From assembly GCA_018417955.1 (NCBI GenBank), contig JACTVC010000045.1:56990-120989 (forward strand): DNA of 64,000 nt, given 5' to 3'. Below are positions 36,257-47,491 of the stretch, piece by piece. The notes under the pieces are model-generated. The model was given only the letters and a program-made list of their open reading frames with translations, did no database searches and was not told the origin of the DNA. Positions within the stretch are counted from its first letter, which is position 1; each line of letters opens with the position of its first letter. Made by a program: the position numbers and the translations under genes. The DNA comes from Laccaria trichodermophora (lineage: Eukaryota; Basidiomycota; Agaricomycetes; Agaricales; Hydnangiaceae).

Positions 36257-38250
36257 TCACAAAAGTCGATTAGAGGTGATATCCAGGCCCCTCGCCATCC
36301 GCAGCATCACAATATTCGAGGAAAGGCTCGAGAACTAGAGTCGGGGAAGGAATTATTTCAGTATAGAAGGTTCACAAAATTCACAACAAGCGCAGTACTC
36401 ACCCCATTCCCAACGAACACCTCTGCTCTCTCCGCAATAGCCATATCTACGCCAACACTAACGTACTTTTGCTCCGCGTCCAATCTCTCCTGGATGTCAC
36501 GCGTACTGATGAGTACGGTCTTACCAGACGATCCGCCCCAACCATCTTGGATAAGAGCTTGCTCCAGCTCCGCGATATATGATGACGCTGCATTAGTGAG
36601 CATGTATATCTTTTCCAGCTTCCTGGCCGGAAAGTAACTTGAACTGGAATTTGACCCCCTTCCACTCTCCCACTGCAGCTTAACGTCTCTCAGCCTTTTG
36701 ACGACTTGGTCGACCGAGGGCAAACACCGCGAGAGGTAGTACGCTTTCATTGCTGCAGCGTGAGCGACGTTCTCCGTTTCCTGGTTCAGCTTCTCGGTCA
36801 CACTTGTATTCAATGTGCTGGAGATGGCACTCACAACCCCCTGTGGCATGCTGTCCTCAAACTGATCGAGCAGCCCTTCGAGACGATTCACCCCCATCCA
36901 CGTAGAGCGCCAGTCCGCTAGGCGCAAGCAATGGCGCTCATAGTCTCCACGGCGGAGGTGGACGGCGAGAAGGCCAGGAACTATCGGGTTTGATTTGTAT
37001 GACGGTGATGAGACATGTGGTTGTGGGGGCACTGGTAAAATGAAGGGTTCTACAGACCCCATGTCGAAGATATTGAAATTCCGAACAATTGCGCTTAGTA
37101 TAAGGGGAGACCAGGTGAAAGAGTGGAGGATGGGCGAAACAAATAGGTCAGGGAGGAGAGGAAGGAATTGGGACGGGATGCCGAAGAAACTGAGCAAGAG
37201 GAATTGGAAAATTGTCAGAGTTTGTACGAAAAAGGGTAATGTGACGATCAAGCGAATGGGAATGGGAAGATGTGAAGAAGGGGAAGCAGGATCAACTTAC
37301 TAGCTATCGAATACTCTCCCCACAACGTCTCCCTCGCGAATCTCAACACACTCTGCGTCGCCTGCAACGCTGTCGATTTTATTCACCCACCACTGAACCA
37401 GCTCCCTCCCTCCAGCCCTACTGGGAGATCCCACAGTGCGTGCATCAATGACGACCTTCCCCGGATGGTCCGAGGGGCAGATAGAATCATAATGTTCCGC
37501 AGACACAGCTCTATATGTGGCGTCTGAGTGAGGGAGAGGACCGCCCGCCGTTGGACCAGAGATGAACGCGTTCATTGGAATGTGTGTCGGCCGTAATCCA
37601 AAGTTGTCTAGTGTGTATGGGAACGGGAGGTGAGACCAGGTGTAATCTTCGAACACGTAGGATCGATTTGCGAGCAAAGAGAGATAGGATGTCAGAATCC
37701 TAAGTTTCATCTGAGTCAACGACCCATTGCGAGAAGGAACGACATACGCTTCCTGTAATATATTATTCAGCCCATGGCCCCAAATGTGGTCAGGGAACCG
37801 AAGATACCGCCTCCCCTCTCCAATGTCGACGGAGTGCTGAGGAAGATTCCGCTCATATCTTCTAATATCTTGGTATGACGGAGGTATCCAAGACGCTACA
37901 ATGAACCCGACGATAACTAGCCATGGCGTATATAGAGCCAAAAGCACACCAGTTGAGCACTGATGACGAGCCTGGCGACTGCGAGGGTGATAATAACCCT
38001 GTGACGGAAGAGCTTCGTAGAACTTGTAAAGCGACGAGAAGCCAGGAAATGAAGAAAGGATGAGGGTACGCAATCGCCGGAGACTTATCATCGTTTGTGG
38101 AGAAGAGCGGAAAGAGCGCTGCGGAGCTCTATTTAAAAAAATGTGATCGCTGACTGCCATTCGTTGGCTATTCGCAGTTTGTGGACTTGCATCACCATGG
38201 AAATGGGGGTACGGCGCTCTAGAACCAAGGGGTGGGATCACTTTGGACAT
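36257..38250 (-). CDS. O-fucosyltransferase-like glycosyltransferase, type II membrane protein
   Basis: Exons 37301-38250, 36403-37189 and 36257-36334 join in phase to about 604 residues. One hydrophobic segment (VLLALYTPWLVIVGFIVASWI) near residue 110 fits a signal anchor, placing the catalytic domain in the Golgi lumen. The domain starts FPDHIWGHGLNNILQEA, contains GLLAVHLRRGDYERHC (the HLRRGDF-type GDP-fucose-binding motif) and ends near VFVGNGFSSLSSNIVMLR, as in this family. The family transfers fucose from GDP-fucose; agaricomycetes have many members of unknown acceptor. The start is uncertain: in-frame ATGs occur at codons 1, 31 and about 54, and homologues tend to have short cytoplasmic tails, favouring a later one. 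Confidence 0.8.
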
Positions 38251-39024
38251 AAGTATATGACCCTTCTAAAGATATAATTAACCCACTTCTGCATCGCTTC
38301 CACCGTCTCTGCCTCCGAACCTCAACCCTCCAAGCGATTTGGGTACCGGAGTAGACGCTACTGAAGTTTTATTGGCTGAGATGGGTGCGGAGTCTTTAAT
38401 GGGCAAGTAAAAGCTTGTTTGCTGTACATGACGTTCGGGCATGCCTACAGCTTTTCCCAATGCAAATGTATTCCAATTTCAACTTCCGCCACTTCTACTC
38501 ATCACGTGCAAGCGTCGCGTCGCGTGCCTTTCCCGTTCCCTACTAACCTAGATTTTTCATGCCTCAATGCTGAATCGATAATATTTACGCACCATAAGAT
38601 ATCAGATAGTACCATAGGGTAATCTATACCCGAAGCTGCAAGCCTGAGAAAACGGAGAAACTGTGCTTCCAAAAACTTGGATAGACCTTGATTCAACGTT
38701 GAAACACGAAAAAAGAATGTATGGGTACCGCCTTTGTCAACATTCCAAGTACCGCTAGTTCAAGAGATTCCTAAGAAAAAACTGCGCGTACTCACACAAC
38801 GTACTCTTAAGCCTGGATTCTTAAGTGATCCGCAGCAGCACTACAACACTTAATTCATAGAAAATGCTCAGCTTTCTGCTCAATTACGATACTTGGATGG
38901 CTAGGAGTCTATGACTGATGAAGGCTCTTATATCCAGTAGCGGCACATGCGCCAGTCCCCGACTCAATTATTTATTACATAACCAAAATACTTCAGTTCA
39001 TAAGAGTCCAACCTACTTTTCAAA
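38251..39024. other. Spacer, no gene seen
   Basis: About 770 bases upstream of the O-fucosyltransferase-like gene, presumably including its promoter. A 60-codon minus ORF (38278-38460) lacks any support. The right half is AT-rich. Confidence 0.4.
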
Positions 39025-40313
39025 TTATAACTGATATAGTATGCGGGTATAAAATAATGCAAAAGCTTTTTTACCATCATGGCAGTGTTTCAGGTCAACA
39101 GACTCAAGCTGGCCTTCATAAATCATGTTTCGTCCTGTAATGATGCCATCATGGAACCAAACTGTTGTATCCTGCTTAACTAAGCGAGCTACAAAATGCT
39201 GGCCTCCAAAGTAAATGACTCCTCAAAGTTGATACAGATGAGAGTTACCATTTACAAGAATAGAAATTTTAGGATCAGATTTCATTTGAGCACTCAATCC
39301 AATCTCAAATGATAGTATACCAGGGACTACTCTCCACTCAGTCTTTTGCTTCAAGTGTAAGCCACATTCTTGACATCTTTGTCATACTAATTGACTATCA
39401 CACTGAATCCACTCACTTATAGATGAAAATTGGTCCATTCCACTTGACATCAAAAATGACTGTAAAGGCATGGGATTAAATTGCATTGTCCTTGAGGGTT
39501 TAAGATTTAAAGAATCCACATTGATCAGAGCTGTAAGTTCAGAAAGGAGTTTTTCAGAGGAAGGAGTTGTCATAGATTGTGGAAAATTTTGAGGAATACG
39601 AAAAGCAAAGGCCATTTTATCACCAAATACAAAGTCAAAGTACTTTGAAAGAAGATCAGGCCTTGAGGTGTAGCTTGGGGCAACTAGAGTAGCTGGAAAC
39701 TTAGCAAGTATCTCACTATCAGACAGAGATGCAACTGAAGCCCCGGGAAGCTCATGCCATTTCTTGTCCACAAAAAATCGCCAAAACGGACCTCAAATCC
39801 GCAATCTTGGACAAGGGTCAGCACGTGATATCCCCTAAAAAGGAAGCTTCCTGTAAATTACTTTTTTGACACTGCTAGACAGCCGTTTCCTTACAGATGA
39901 AGCCCAGTGCTTCCCTCTCTTTGTTACCAGCTGCCTTCAGTGAGATGGATGGGACTGCAAAATCTGCCCAGTTGTACCCTCAAATCCGCTGTTTGTGGAC
40001 AAACCTGCCATCGAAATTGCCTCAAATCCGCTATTCTGGGACAAAGATAGGCCAAATTTTGGGCCCTCAAATCCGCTATTTTTGGACAAGAAATGGCCTG
40101 AGCTTCCCGGGGCCTTGCAACTGAATCCCCTGTATTTAAAAAAGCAAGCAGAAGTTCATCAATCAATTGAGCTTTTGACCTCAAGTAAGCAATAAAATGT
40201 ATTCTAGCACAGAGGGCAGCATCCTTCAAGATTAGCACAGAGTATCTGGAGAGGGAAAGTTGATGGTGGTCATCTGAAGACAGAAACCAAGCAGGATTAT
40301 CTGGAGATTCCAT
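39025..40313 (-). pseudogene. USP-like (ubiquitin hydrolase-like) protein remnant
   Basis: A minus-strand frame runs from an ATG at 40313 (MESPDNPAWF) to TAA at 39025, broken by three lesions. A TIR element (39740-40116) is inserted after LLAFLNTGDSVA, and two TGA codons (39382-39384 and 39223-39225) sit in otherwise open frame, each probably from CGA (arginine). Removing the element plus one target duplication restores frame exactly (386 bp shifts the two halves into the same phase). The C-terminal part, LYQL-stop-GVIYFGGQHFVARLV followed by VWFHDG, resembles the His-box end of USP-type cysteine peptidases found in many agaricomycete repeats. A CQECG motif precedes it. The original may have been part of a transposon-borne gene. 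Confidence 0.6.
39731..40125. mobile_element. ~377-bp TIR element with TSD GCAACTGAA
   Basis: Inverted ends GCCCCGGGAAGCTCA-GCC and a further 25 bp (CATTTCTTGTCCA-AAAAT) face each other at 39740-39787 and 40074-40116. The 9-bp GCAACTGAA (10 with a preceding T) flanks both sides. Inside are four copies of CCTCAAATCCGC followed by TATTTTGGACAA-like sequence, beginning near 39791, 39978, 40020 and 40065; the last three are spaced 42-45 bp. There is no coding capacity for a transposase. It interrupts the USP-like frame. Confidence 0.75.
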
Positions 40314-40763
40314 GAAGGGCAAATTCACAAGTTCAACATGGTATGTCTCAAAGTCTAATGTACAAAGTTTAACGTGGTAGGCCACAAAGTTGAGTGGGGT
40401 AGGGCAAGAGTTGAGTGTGGTATGAGTGTGGTAGGGCAGGAGTTGAACGCGACAACGCACAAGCAAAGAACGAAACGCTGAGCAAGAGCGAACGATGTTC
40501 GGGCCGAGAGTAGGAACAAAGATCCGGCCGAGGTAGGGACAATGAGCGGAAGCCGAAAATCATTTTCGTGGGTAAATGTGTCACATATATACGTTTAGCG
40601 AGGTTCAAGATTTATCGATCCAACAAAACCCTCCTCTGTTCCAGAGTCGGGGATCTTATCAGATGGTCGGTCACTTCCGGGCCGGTCACTTCCTGAACGT
40701 TCAACCTTGAGCTTCGCTTTTCACCAGAACTGTGTCGCTATCGCTACGTTCCGATTTATGACG

Positions 40764-41269
40764 CGCGTTATCAAGGGGGCCCCGGGATGTTGACCCGTGA
40801 CCCGAGGTAGGTGGGGGGGGGACCTCCGGCAGGCCTTAAAAAAATTTAGTATATAAGCTTCGAAAATCTATATTCGGGGCCCTGTAGCAACGCTAGATGC
40901 ATCAGCAGCACCTCCAATGCAGTTGAACAGTTGATAACTTACCATGGAAGTCAGTGCGTAAGGGAAATGAAAAATCTGTTGTCCCTCCCAGTTTTCTTGC
41001 TCAGCTCAGACTTGCATGGCAAAAGTAAATGTGAAAAAAAGCTGGATTTGTACACCTAAAAAGGGAGCAGTGATTCATTTCAAGGTTCACGTGTTCACGG
41101 CCCACCAGCCGGAAATTTCTTCAGAGGAGCGGTGGGAAAAACATACCCTTTTTGGACGAAAACATACCTTATTTAGAAGGAGCGATGGGGGGGGGATGTC
41201 ACGGACGGCTTACAGAAAAAAATCTACCCCGTGTTGTTTCTGAAATCCCGGGGCCCCCTTGCGCGTTAT
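40764..41269. mobile_element. 490-bp hAT-like TIR element with 8-bp TSD CGCGTTAT
   Basis: Element 40772-41261 has perfect 17-bp inverted ends CAAGGGGGCCCCGGGAT and is flanked by direct repeats CGCGTTAT. CA-starting termini with an 8-bp duplication are the signature of hAT elements. The interior includes homopolymer runs (G9 near 40813 and G7 near 41187) and no transposase ORF, so it is non-autonomous. Confidence 0.88.
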
Positions 41270-42476
41270 GAAGACGCAAGGAAGTGAAATGCTCCTCATA
41301 TTCAGACGTTGCAAGCAGGCTGCAAACCCCCGCCTTGGTTGCGCCTCGAGGCCAGACTCCAGTTTTGAGACGTACGCGCCGGGAGTGATCTCAGTTCCTG
41401 TCGTATTGATTCTCCGAAATACGACGCTCTGCTATAGGTCGAAGATGTGGATGAGGTCGACGTCGTAACCATCAGGGAAGTTCTTACTTGTGACGAATCT
41501 CTTGTCTTACAGTTCGCTCAAGCGTCTCTACGACACATCTTTCGGCTTTCGTTGGGTACAACTCGAGCGATGGCGATGCAAGGTTCAATATCTCAAGCAC
41601 AACATTTGACGTGGGGTAGCGAGTCCTCATTTTGTTTTAGGCAAGTACGACCTACAACTTGGAAGACGATCTATTTTGTGCTACAGGTCATTGCGTCATT
41701 GCTATGTGTCTTTTAGTTCTGCTGGCAGTGTTCGTCAGCATAAAATCAACAATTACGCTCACAAGATCCTTGACGTGAGTGATCATCAGTTATATTCATT
41801 CATGTGAGCTCACAGCGTGCATCAGGCACATCCTTGCGTGAGCTTGCTGAGTGCTCAATCACTTCAGTTCTCAGGAGGAGGAAATTTTATATGTTCAACA
41901 TTGGTGAGGAAACCCCCCAAAATACATGCTTAATATGACGAAGTTCAGTCCTGCGGTTTCGAGGACTTGTATGTATAAACCAAGTATAAACAACCGTCTG
42001 GACAGCGATTGAATCTACTGTCTAGATAGTCATCTGATTGTCGGCGGATATGAGACGACATGGGGAAGAGGGATAATTTTACATGACGTCGGCAATGTTG
42101 CCGGTGATAGGCGCTGGAACCCTAAACTCGGAGAATCTTTTGCACTTTCCCTCTCACTTCTCAAAATCAATTCTTGTGGAGACCAAGCATCGTGAAGTTT
42201 GAAATTCCCTCGTCGAAAGGGAGGGCGGGAACGTGTAAATGGGACGTGACGAATTGAGTTTGGCAGGCTCACCATTCATCATGCGACTCCAGCTCTGACA
42301 GCTCCGCGCATCATGGAAAGCAAAGGAATCAAGCGTGGCTGCAACATCATCTCCATTTGAGAACCTATCTCCTCTTTTTCACCTCCCCCGCCAATCCGAG
42401 CCCCGGTCCAACTAAAACTCCTTCGCTCTAGCCCCTTGTCTTCACATATCTGTTCTCCACCCCCCAACTCTCCAAC
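41270..42476. other. Spacer, no supportable gene
   Basis: Plus-strand ORFs of 69 and 89 codons near 41259-41716 have no recognisable domain. The right end is the promoter side of the DUF6533 gene and is pyrimidine-rich before its ATG. Confidence 0.4.
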
Positions 42477-44036
42477 ATGTCGTCAATTGGAGAGATTATT
42501 GCAGAGCTAAAGGCACTTACGGCCTATGTGGGCGCCATGAGGCTGGTGACAGTGTGTAATACTCCGCCAAATTTGTGCACTCCTCAAACTGACGACCGTA
42601 GTACTTTGACGGTAGGCTCTTTTGAAGACTGTAACAAGCGCGCAAAGACTAACCTCTCGAACGTAGTCGCTGGAGCAGCGATGTTCTTGTACGACTACTT
42701 CTTGACCGTTGGGATGGAGGTTGACCTGGTGTGGTCGTCGAAGTGGGGATTTATGAAGGTCTTGTACATCCTTCAGCGATACCTGCCCTTCGTCGATGCA
42801 GCTATACTTTGCTTCCTCCGTGAGTGAGCTATCCATCAAATGTACCACCCTAATTTCTTCCGTTGCAGATCAATTTTCAACAACGATCAGTCCGTCCGCT
42901 TGTAGCGTGGTCGAGAAGCTCCGGGGTTGTGCGTGGAACGGCATTCTTATATTCTAACCCTTCTCATACGCTCCAGATCTGATCGTCACTGGCATTATTT
43001 TATCAGAACGTCTGTGTTAAAATTTCTCACCCCCATTTGACTCGAATTAACTTGTTACTGCGAAGTGATACTAACCTTACGCGCGTGGGCGGTATGGAGG
43101 CGTGATGGGCGTTTGGGCACCGCTCTATCAATATTGTTCGTCGCCACGGTTGTGAGTAGCTACGTGGTCCAAAGTCTTTTCCTGCGAGGTTTACAATGTA
43201 AGAATTGTTTATACATAATCCCTTTCATATTTCACATCCACTTCCCCAGTTACCGACAGACCATATCCCGAGTTTCAAGGTTGTTTCATTACGGGATCCA
43301 GCCGCATGGTGTACATCAATTGGGTGATTTTGATGATATATGAAGCTGGTAAGATCGCCCAATAACTATTCATGCCTCGCCAGTGACCTATAATCTTCTA
43401 TTAGTGATTCTAGTGCTGATGGTTATTCCCGGCGTTAAAACGTGTCCGTCCTTATTTCTGAATATGATCAATACCTCATTAGACATTAGATCGTCGGGGA
43501 GAGGATGACAGTTTTCACGCAGTTGTGTACCGCGATGGTAAGTTGATGACCCCCTTTCACCATCTTAAGACTAACGGAACTACCAGGCGCACTGTTTTAT
43601 ATCTACCTCTTCGGTAAAAAAAATCACAGACCTACTTTATCTCAATTTTTCTCAACCTGACATATAGTGCTGTCTACAATCAACGTCGTCGTAGTCACCA
43701 CCCTTTCCGTACGTTTGTTTGTTCGCACTTCAGAGTGGAAAACTAATAATTGACATTTTGTTCAAGGAAAACTACCTGGATATGCTTTCATCGTATGTAT
43801 TTATCTCCTTGCTCGACGATCAAGAAGTGTCATGACGCTGATAACCCATTCCACTCAGCGTGGAACGATGCCTCCACTCCATGTTAACAAGTAGGGTTGT
43901 TCTTAACATAAGAGATTATGTTAGGAATGCCCGTCCTGCATGGTCAGACGGCGTTACCGATATCCAGGTCAATTCCGGCGTTATTCGACACCGGAAAACG
44001 AATTCGACAGACAACCCTGACAATTTGATTCCATGA
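42477..44036 (+). CDS. DUF6533 membrane protein
   Basis: Eleven exons join in phase to 339 residues: 42477-42819, 42869-42925, 42977-43009, 43066-43197, 43250-43348, 43405-43433, 43483-43537, 43587-43613, 43668-43708, 43767-43792 and 43859-44036. FLYDYFLTVGMEVDLVW-SKWGFMKVLYILQRYLPFVDA is the hallmark of the N-terminal DUF6533 domain. Later parts fit the family too: LILTLRAWAVWRRDGRLG, a run of membrane segments, VVYRDGALFYIYLF and ERCLHSMLTSRVVLNIRD. These are multi-pass proteins expanded in agaricomycetes, function unknown. The border of exons 6 and 7 is the least certain. Residues 30-55 have a loop not usual in the family and could hide an unspliced 5' intron. Confidence 0.82.
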
Positions 44037-46397
44037 CTTGCTACCACTTCGAATTGTATATAATAGAGATATCTAGTCAATCAGATGATTTTCTCAATTT
44101 TCAGCACATACCGGCGTGTCCTGAGGGTATTATGTTTAAAATGGTCTTCGGTGCGGCAAAGCATGCAAATTGAAAACCCCCGGAGTGGATCGGAAAAGAT
44201 GTGATGTATGGGTCGCGCATGAGGTAAGGACGACTGACAGTGTATAGAGTACGTGGACGGAAATAGATAAAACAATGAGCGTAGTTTGACCTTGTAGAAG
44301 TGGGTTGGTTACGTGCGAGATGGTAGGTGTCGATGACCAGTGATAGATGGTCGAGAAGAGAGAATTCGGTCCGGGGCGAGGAAATTTGACGAGAGAAGAA
44401 TAATTACTTCGAGAGACGATGCGAATGGGCTACTAATAGTAAGTTTGGACCGAGTTTTAAGGGGATATATGGAAAGAGCGTCGGGAGATGACGCACAATG
44501 CGCGGCAGGCGCTTTCCCCTTTTTTGATTATCTCGTCCCTCATCGCCCTCGCAAACTTTCGACTTGTCACTGTTGCGTTCCAGCTGAACTCCTGATCCCC
44601 CCAACGGTCCCGCCTTACATCTGACGCCCGACGTAGCTGCCCTCATTTCCTTTTCCGCCTACCATTTACGCATTTACCTGGCCTCTTGGAGGCTCCTATA
44701 GCGGGGATTAACTTTTCTCGCGATCCGGACTCACTGGTGTTGCTGAGCCCGATTTACGGAGTACTTCAGGATGGAATTGTGAGGTATATCCACGCGCTAC
44801 TTGGCACTGGTCAGCACTTATGTACTCAGGTCTTGACTTTCACTGACCATCGACCGCAACCCGACCACATATACAGCTGCTGGTTCATGTGGTGACATCC
44901 AAGCGCGTGGGCGAGTTTGAGAAACAGTAATAAACGACGTGGTAGAAGTGGTGGCGCTGGTGACCTTCGTCAAGCAAAGCAAGGTCGGCGATGTCGAGAG
45001 AAAGCTCACCGACCTGTCCTGGGAACTCAGTCCCACCACTCACCCTATTCACTATTGAGTGAAAATCCCCATTCCAAAAGAACGCGTATCTCCTGGGTGC
45101 GGGCGCATAGTATATCCGGCTTCTCAGACTGGATTTATGTTTCGTCGTCATCAGCCGAGGTGGAAAGAAGTTGGCTATTGAATGCCTTCGTTACAGGGAA
45201 AGGGCTATGTCACGAGATTTGAGAATGCCTGGCAAACGTGTGACGTTTGAAGGAGCTAGGGGGGTACATAGAGCAAGTCGGGGTAACGTCATCCCCTTTG
45301 TCAAGTCATGAGATAAAGCAGAGGATTTTGATGGCATGGTGCAACGTCTCCGTACACGCTCACTCAAAACGATCTTCCTCTTTGGCCGGAGTGTATCTTC
45401 CAAGGCGTGTCGTTGCTGTATAACCTGACTTTTTGACGCCGATTCACGTGCCAAACCAGCGTCACCCACCACCCTCTGATAAACGCCCACACAAGCCCGA
45501 CACAAAACATCGAAAATACAACGCAGCATCGACCCCAAACCACATCTACCAGATCCCGTGCGTCCCCCCCATTCTTCACCAACACCTGCACCATCTTACT
45601 CGTCGCGTTGTCCGGGCAAGCGAACCATTTCTTGTCTTGCACAGTGACATTGTGCAAAACCGTAGAGCAAATACGCGTGACCCACGACATGCCGCAGGTC
45701 TCCAGGATGAAGTACTTGTCGATAGCTGTGATTGTCTACCAACGCCGAATTTGATTGATGGTTGATAGTCCTTACGCTAATGGAAACTTCAAAGAGGAAG
45801 CGGGAAAGAAGGAGGGGTCATGCCGCCGGAGAGGCAGCACGTTACAAGGCCGAAGGAGGTGTGGATTGGCGAGGAACAGAGGGGTATATATTGTGCATGA
45901 CACTCCATATCGTGGGACGCCGTTCATTAGAGTCAATGACGTCCTTGTCGTGCTTCTGGACCTTGCCATTTGTGAGAGGTGCGACCTTGTCCGTGTCCCG
46001 ACGTGCACGAATATGACTTTCCGGCCGTTACGAGAACTGGCCCACGTCCCAGGCGAGCGGAAAGACCGCGCTTCTCGATGGCCTATTTCCTCTTTTCGAT
46101 CACCTCTTCAGCATCCTCGTCGAATGCTGGCCTCGGTGTTGGTGAGGTGGAGTATCGTAAGATGTCAGCTTGGGGTGAAGTAGGTGGAGGGATATCGATA
46201 GTGGATGGCCTTCGTCAATGATTGAGAATGGGAGTGGGGAGGAAATTAAGTGGACCTCGAATGAGGGAGAGCTCGGCTACGTCTTCGAACGTCCAAGCAC
46301 CAAACGTGAGAGGGCGAAAAGCCAAACTTTGATGGTCGGGGACACGTCCAACCCGCTCTCCTCGTCCAACGCGTCCTAGATGTCGTTCATCCCACGT
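44037..46397. other. Stretch with scattered minus-strand coding-like pieces
   Basis: No complete gene could be assembled. Pieces that look coding on the minus strand include DTDKVAPLTNGKVQKHDKD (near 45930-46000) and KMVQVLVKNGGDARDLVDVVW (near 45560-45620), separated by stops and frame changes. They may belong to the decayed gene listed at 46398-47090 or to a second one. The left 700 bp shows nothing. Confidence 0.3.
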
Positions 46398-47090
46398 TCA
46401 CTCTCCCAACCAACCCTCCTCTGACTCAGATGAACATCCCCGTATGACAAACTGTCCTAACCTGGACGTGATGCCCCACACCGCGCTAACCTCCCCCGCA
46501 GCTCTGCTTAACGATGGAAAGCCGCATGATGCTCGTGCGGTGCTGTGTTGAATGGCATGACGGTCGAGATGGCAGCGGTCTATGATGGTAGCGAAGACAG
46601 CGATTTGTTGGCGCTGGATGCGAGGCGGGGGAGCGAGGCCTTGGAGGATGCCTTGGATGAGCATGAGGATGGGAACGGTGGTGAGAGGGGTAAGCGGTCA
46701 TGCACATGAGCTGGCGAGGGCGAGGAGGCAGGTATGACAAGTCGTTAGATATTGAGACGTGGAACGAGCATTTCTAATTCGGGTGAAGTCGCCATTTGAA
46801 GATCGTCGGATCCTCTAAAAAATGATGTTGAGCTGGAACAAAACGTGAGAGAGGGAAGACAAACCATGTCATTCATCTCATCGGTCCATACCCACAAGGA
46901 AGCTGCTAAGCCCAAGCGAGGCAACGGCAAGTCCTACGAGTTAGAGTGCTGCAAAGCCAACACCACGTAACGGGCCGCCCTTGGCTTGAGTTGGTGGATT
47001 TGGAGTAAGGGGAACCGCGCTAATACATCAAAGGCTTGTCTGACGACGAACGTCATGGATAGGGCGATTCCACCCACGACGATGAACGAG
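46398..47090 (-). pseudogene. Remnant of an unidentified membrane-protein gene
   Basis: Read from 47090 downward: FIVVGGIALSMTFVVRQAF (a membrane segment), then ARFPLLQIHQLKPRAA, an in-frame TAG after LQHSNS, DLPLPRLGLAASLWVWTDEM, an apparent intron, and then TTCHTCLLALASSCA with an in-frame TGA before PLTPLTTVPILMLIQGILQG and RQQIAVFATIIDRCHLD. The frame is otherwise continuous over long stretches, unlike random sequence. The TGA follows an Ala and precedes CCG, so CGA to TGA is plausible. I do not recognise the family. A very short intron could remove the TAG, so a functional gene is not fully excluded. Confidence 0.4.
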
Positions 47091-47491
47091 GGTGGCAGGG
47101 AGGAGGAGGCAAATGGTCAAGTCAGATTACAAACTCCGCTTTTATCGTGGCATACCTTTCCATTCGGCTTTCAGGCTTCGGGATGTCTTTCTCACTCAAG
47201 GCCAAGTGTTCCAAGTTCAATATTCAATCCCAACCCAAGCCAAATTTTGCCGAAAACCTCAATTCAGCCAAAACCAGGTAAGCCACTACAAGCTAAACAA
47301 GTATTAACTTATTACAATGGTGGTTTTATTTGAATAATTTGGGCTACGCCCGTTTGACGCCCGTTCGAGTTACAATCCAATAAATTACCTGCCAAAATAG
47401 CGCTAGCAGATCCAAATTAATTCTTTCACTGGTTCCCCGGGCTAGTAGGTTCTGAAATCTATTTTTGACCTCTTGGCTCACAGACACAAAA

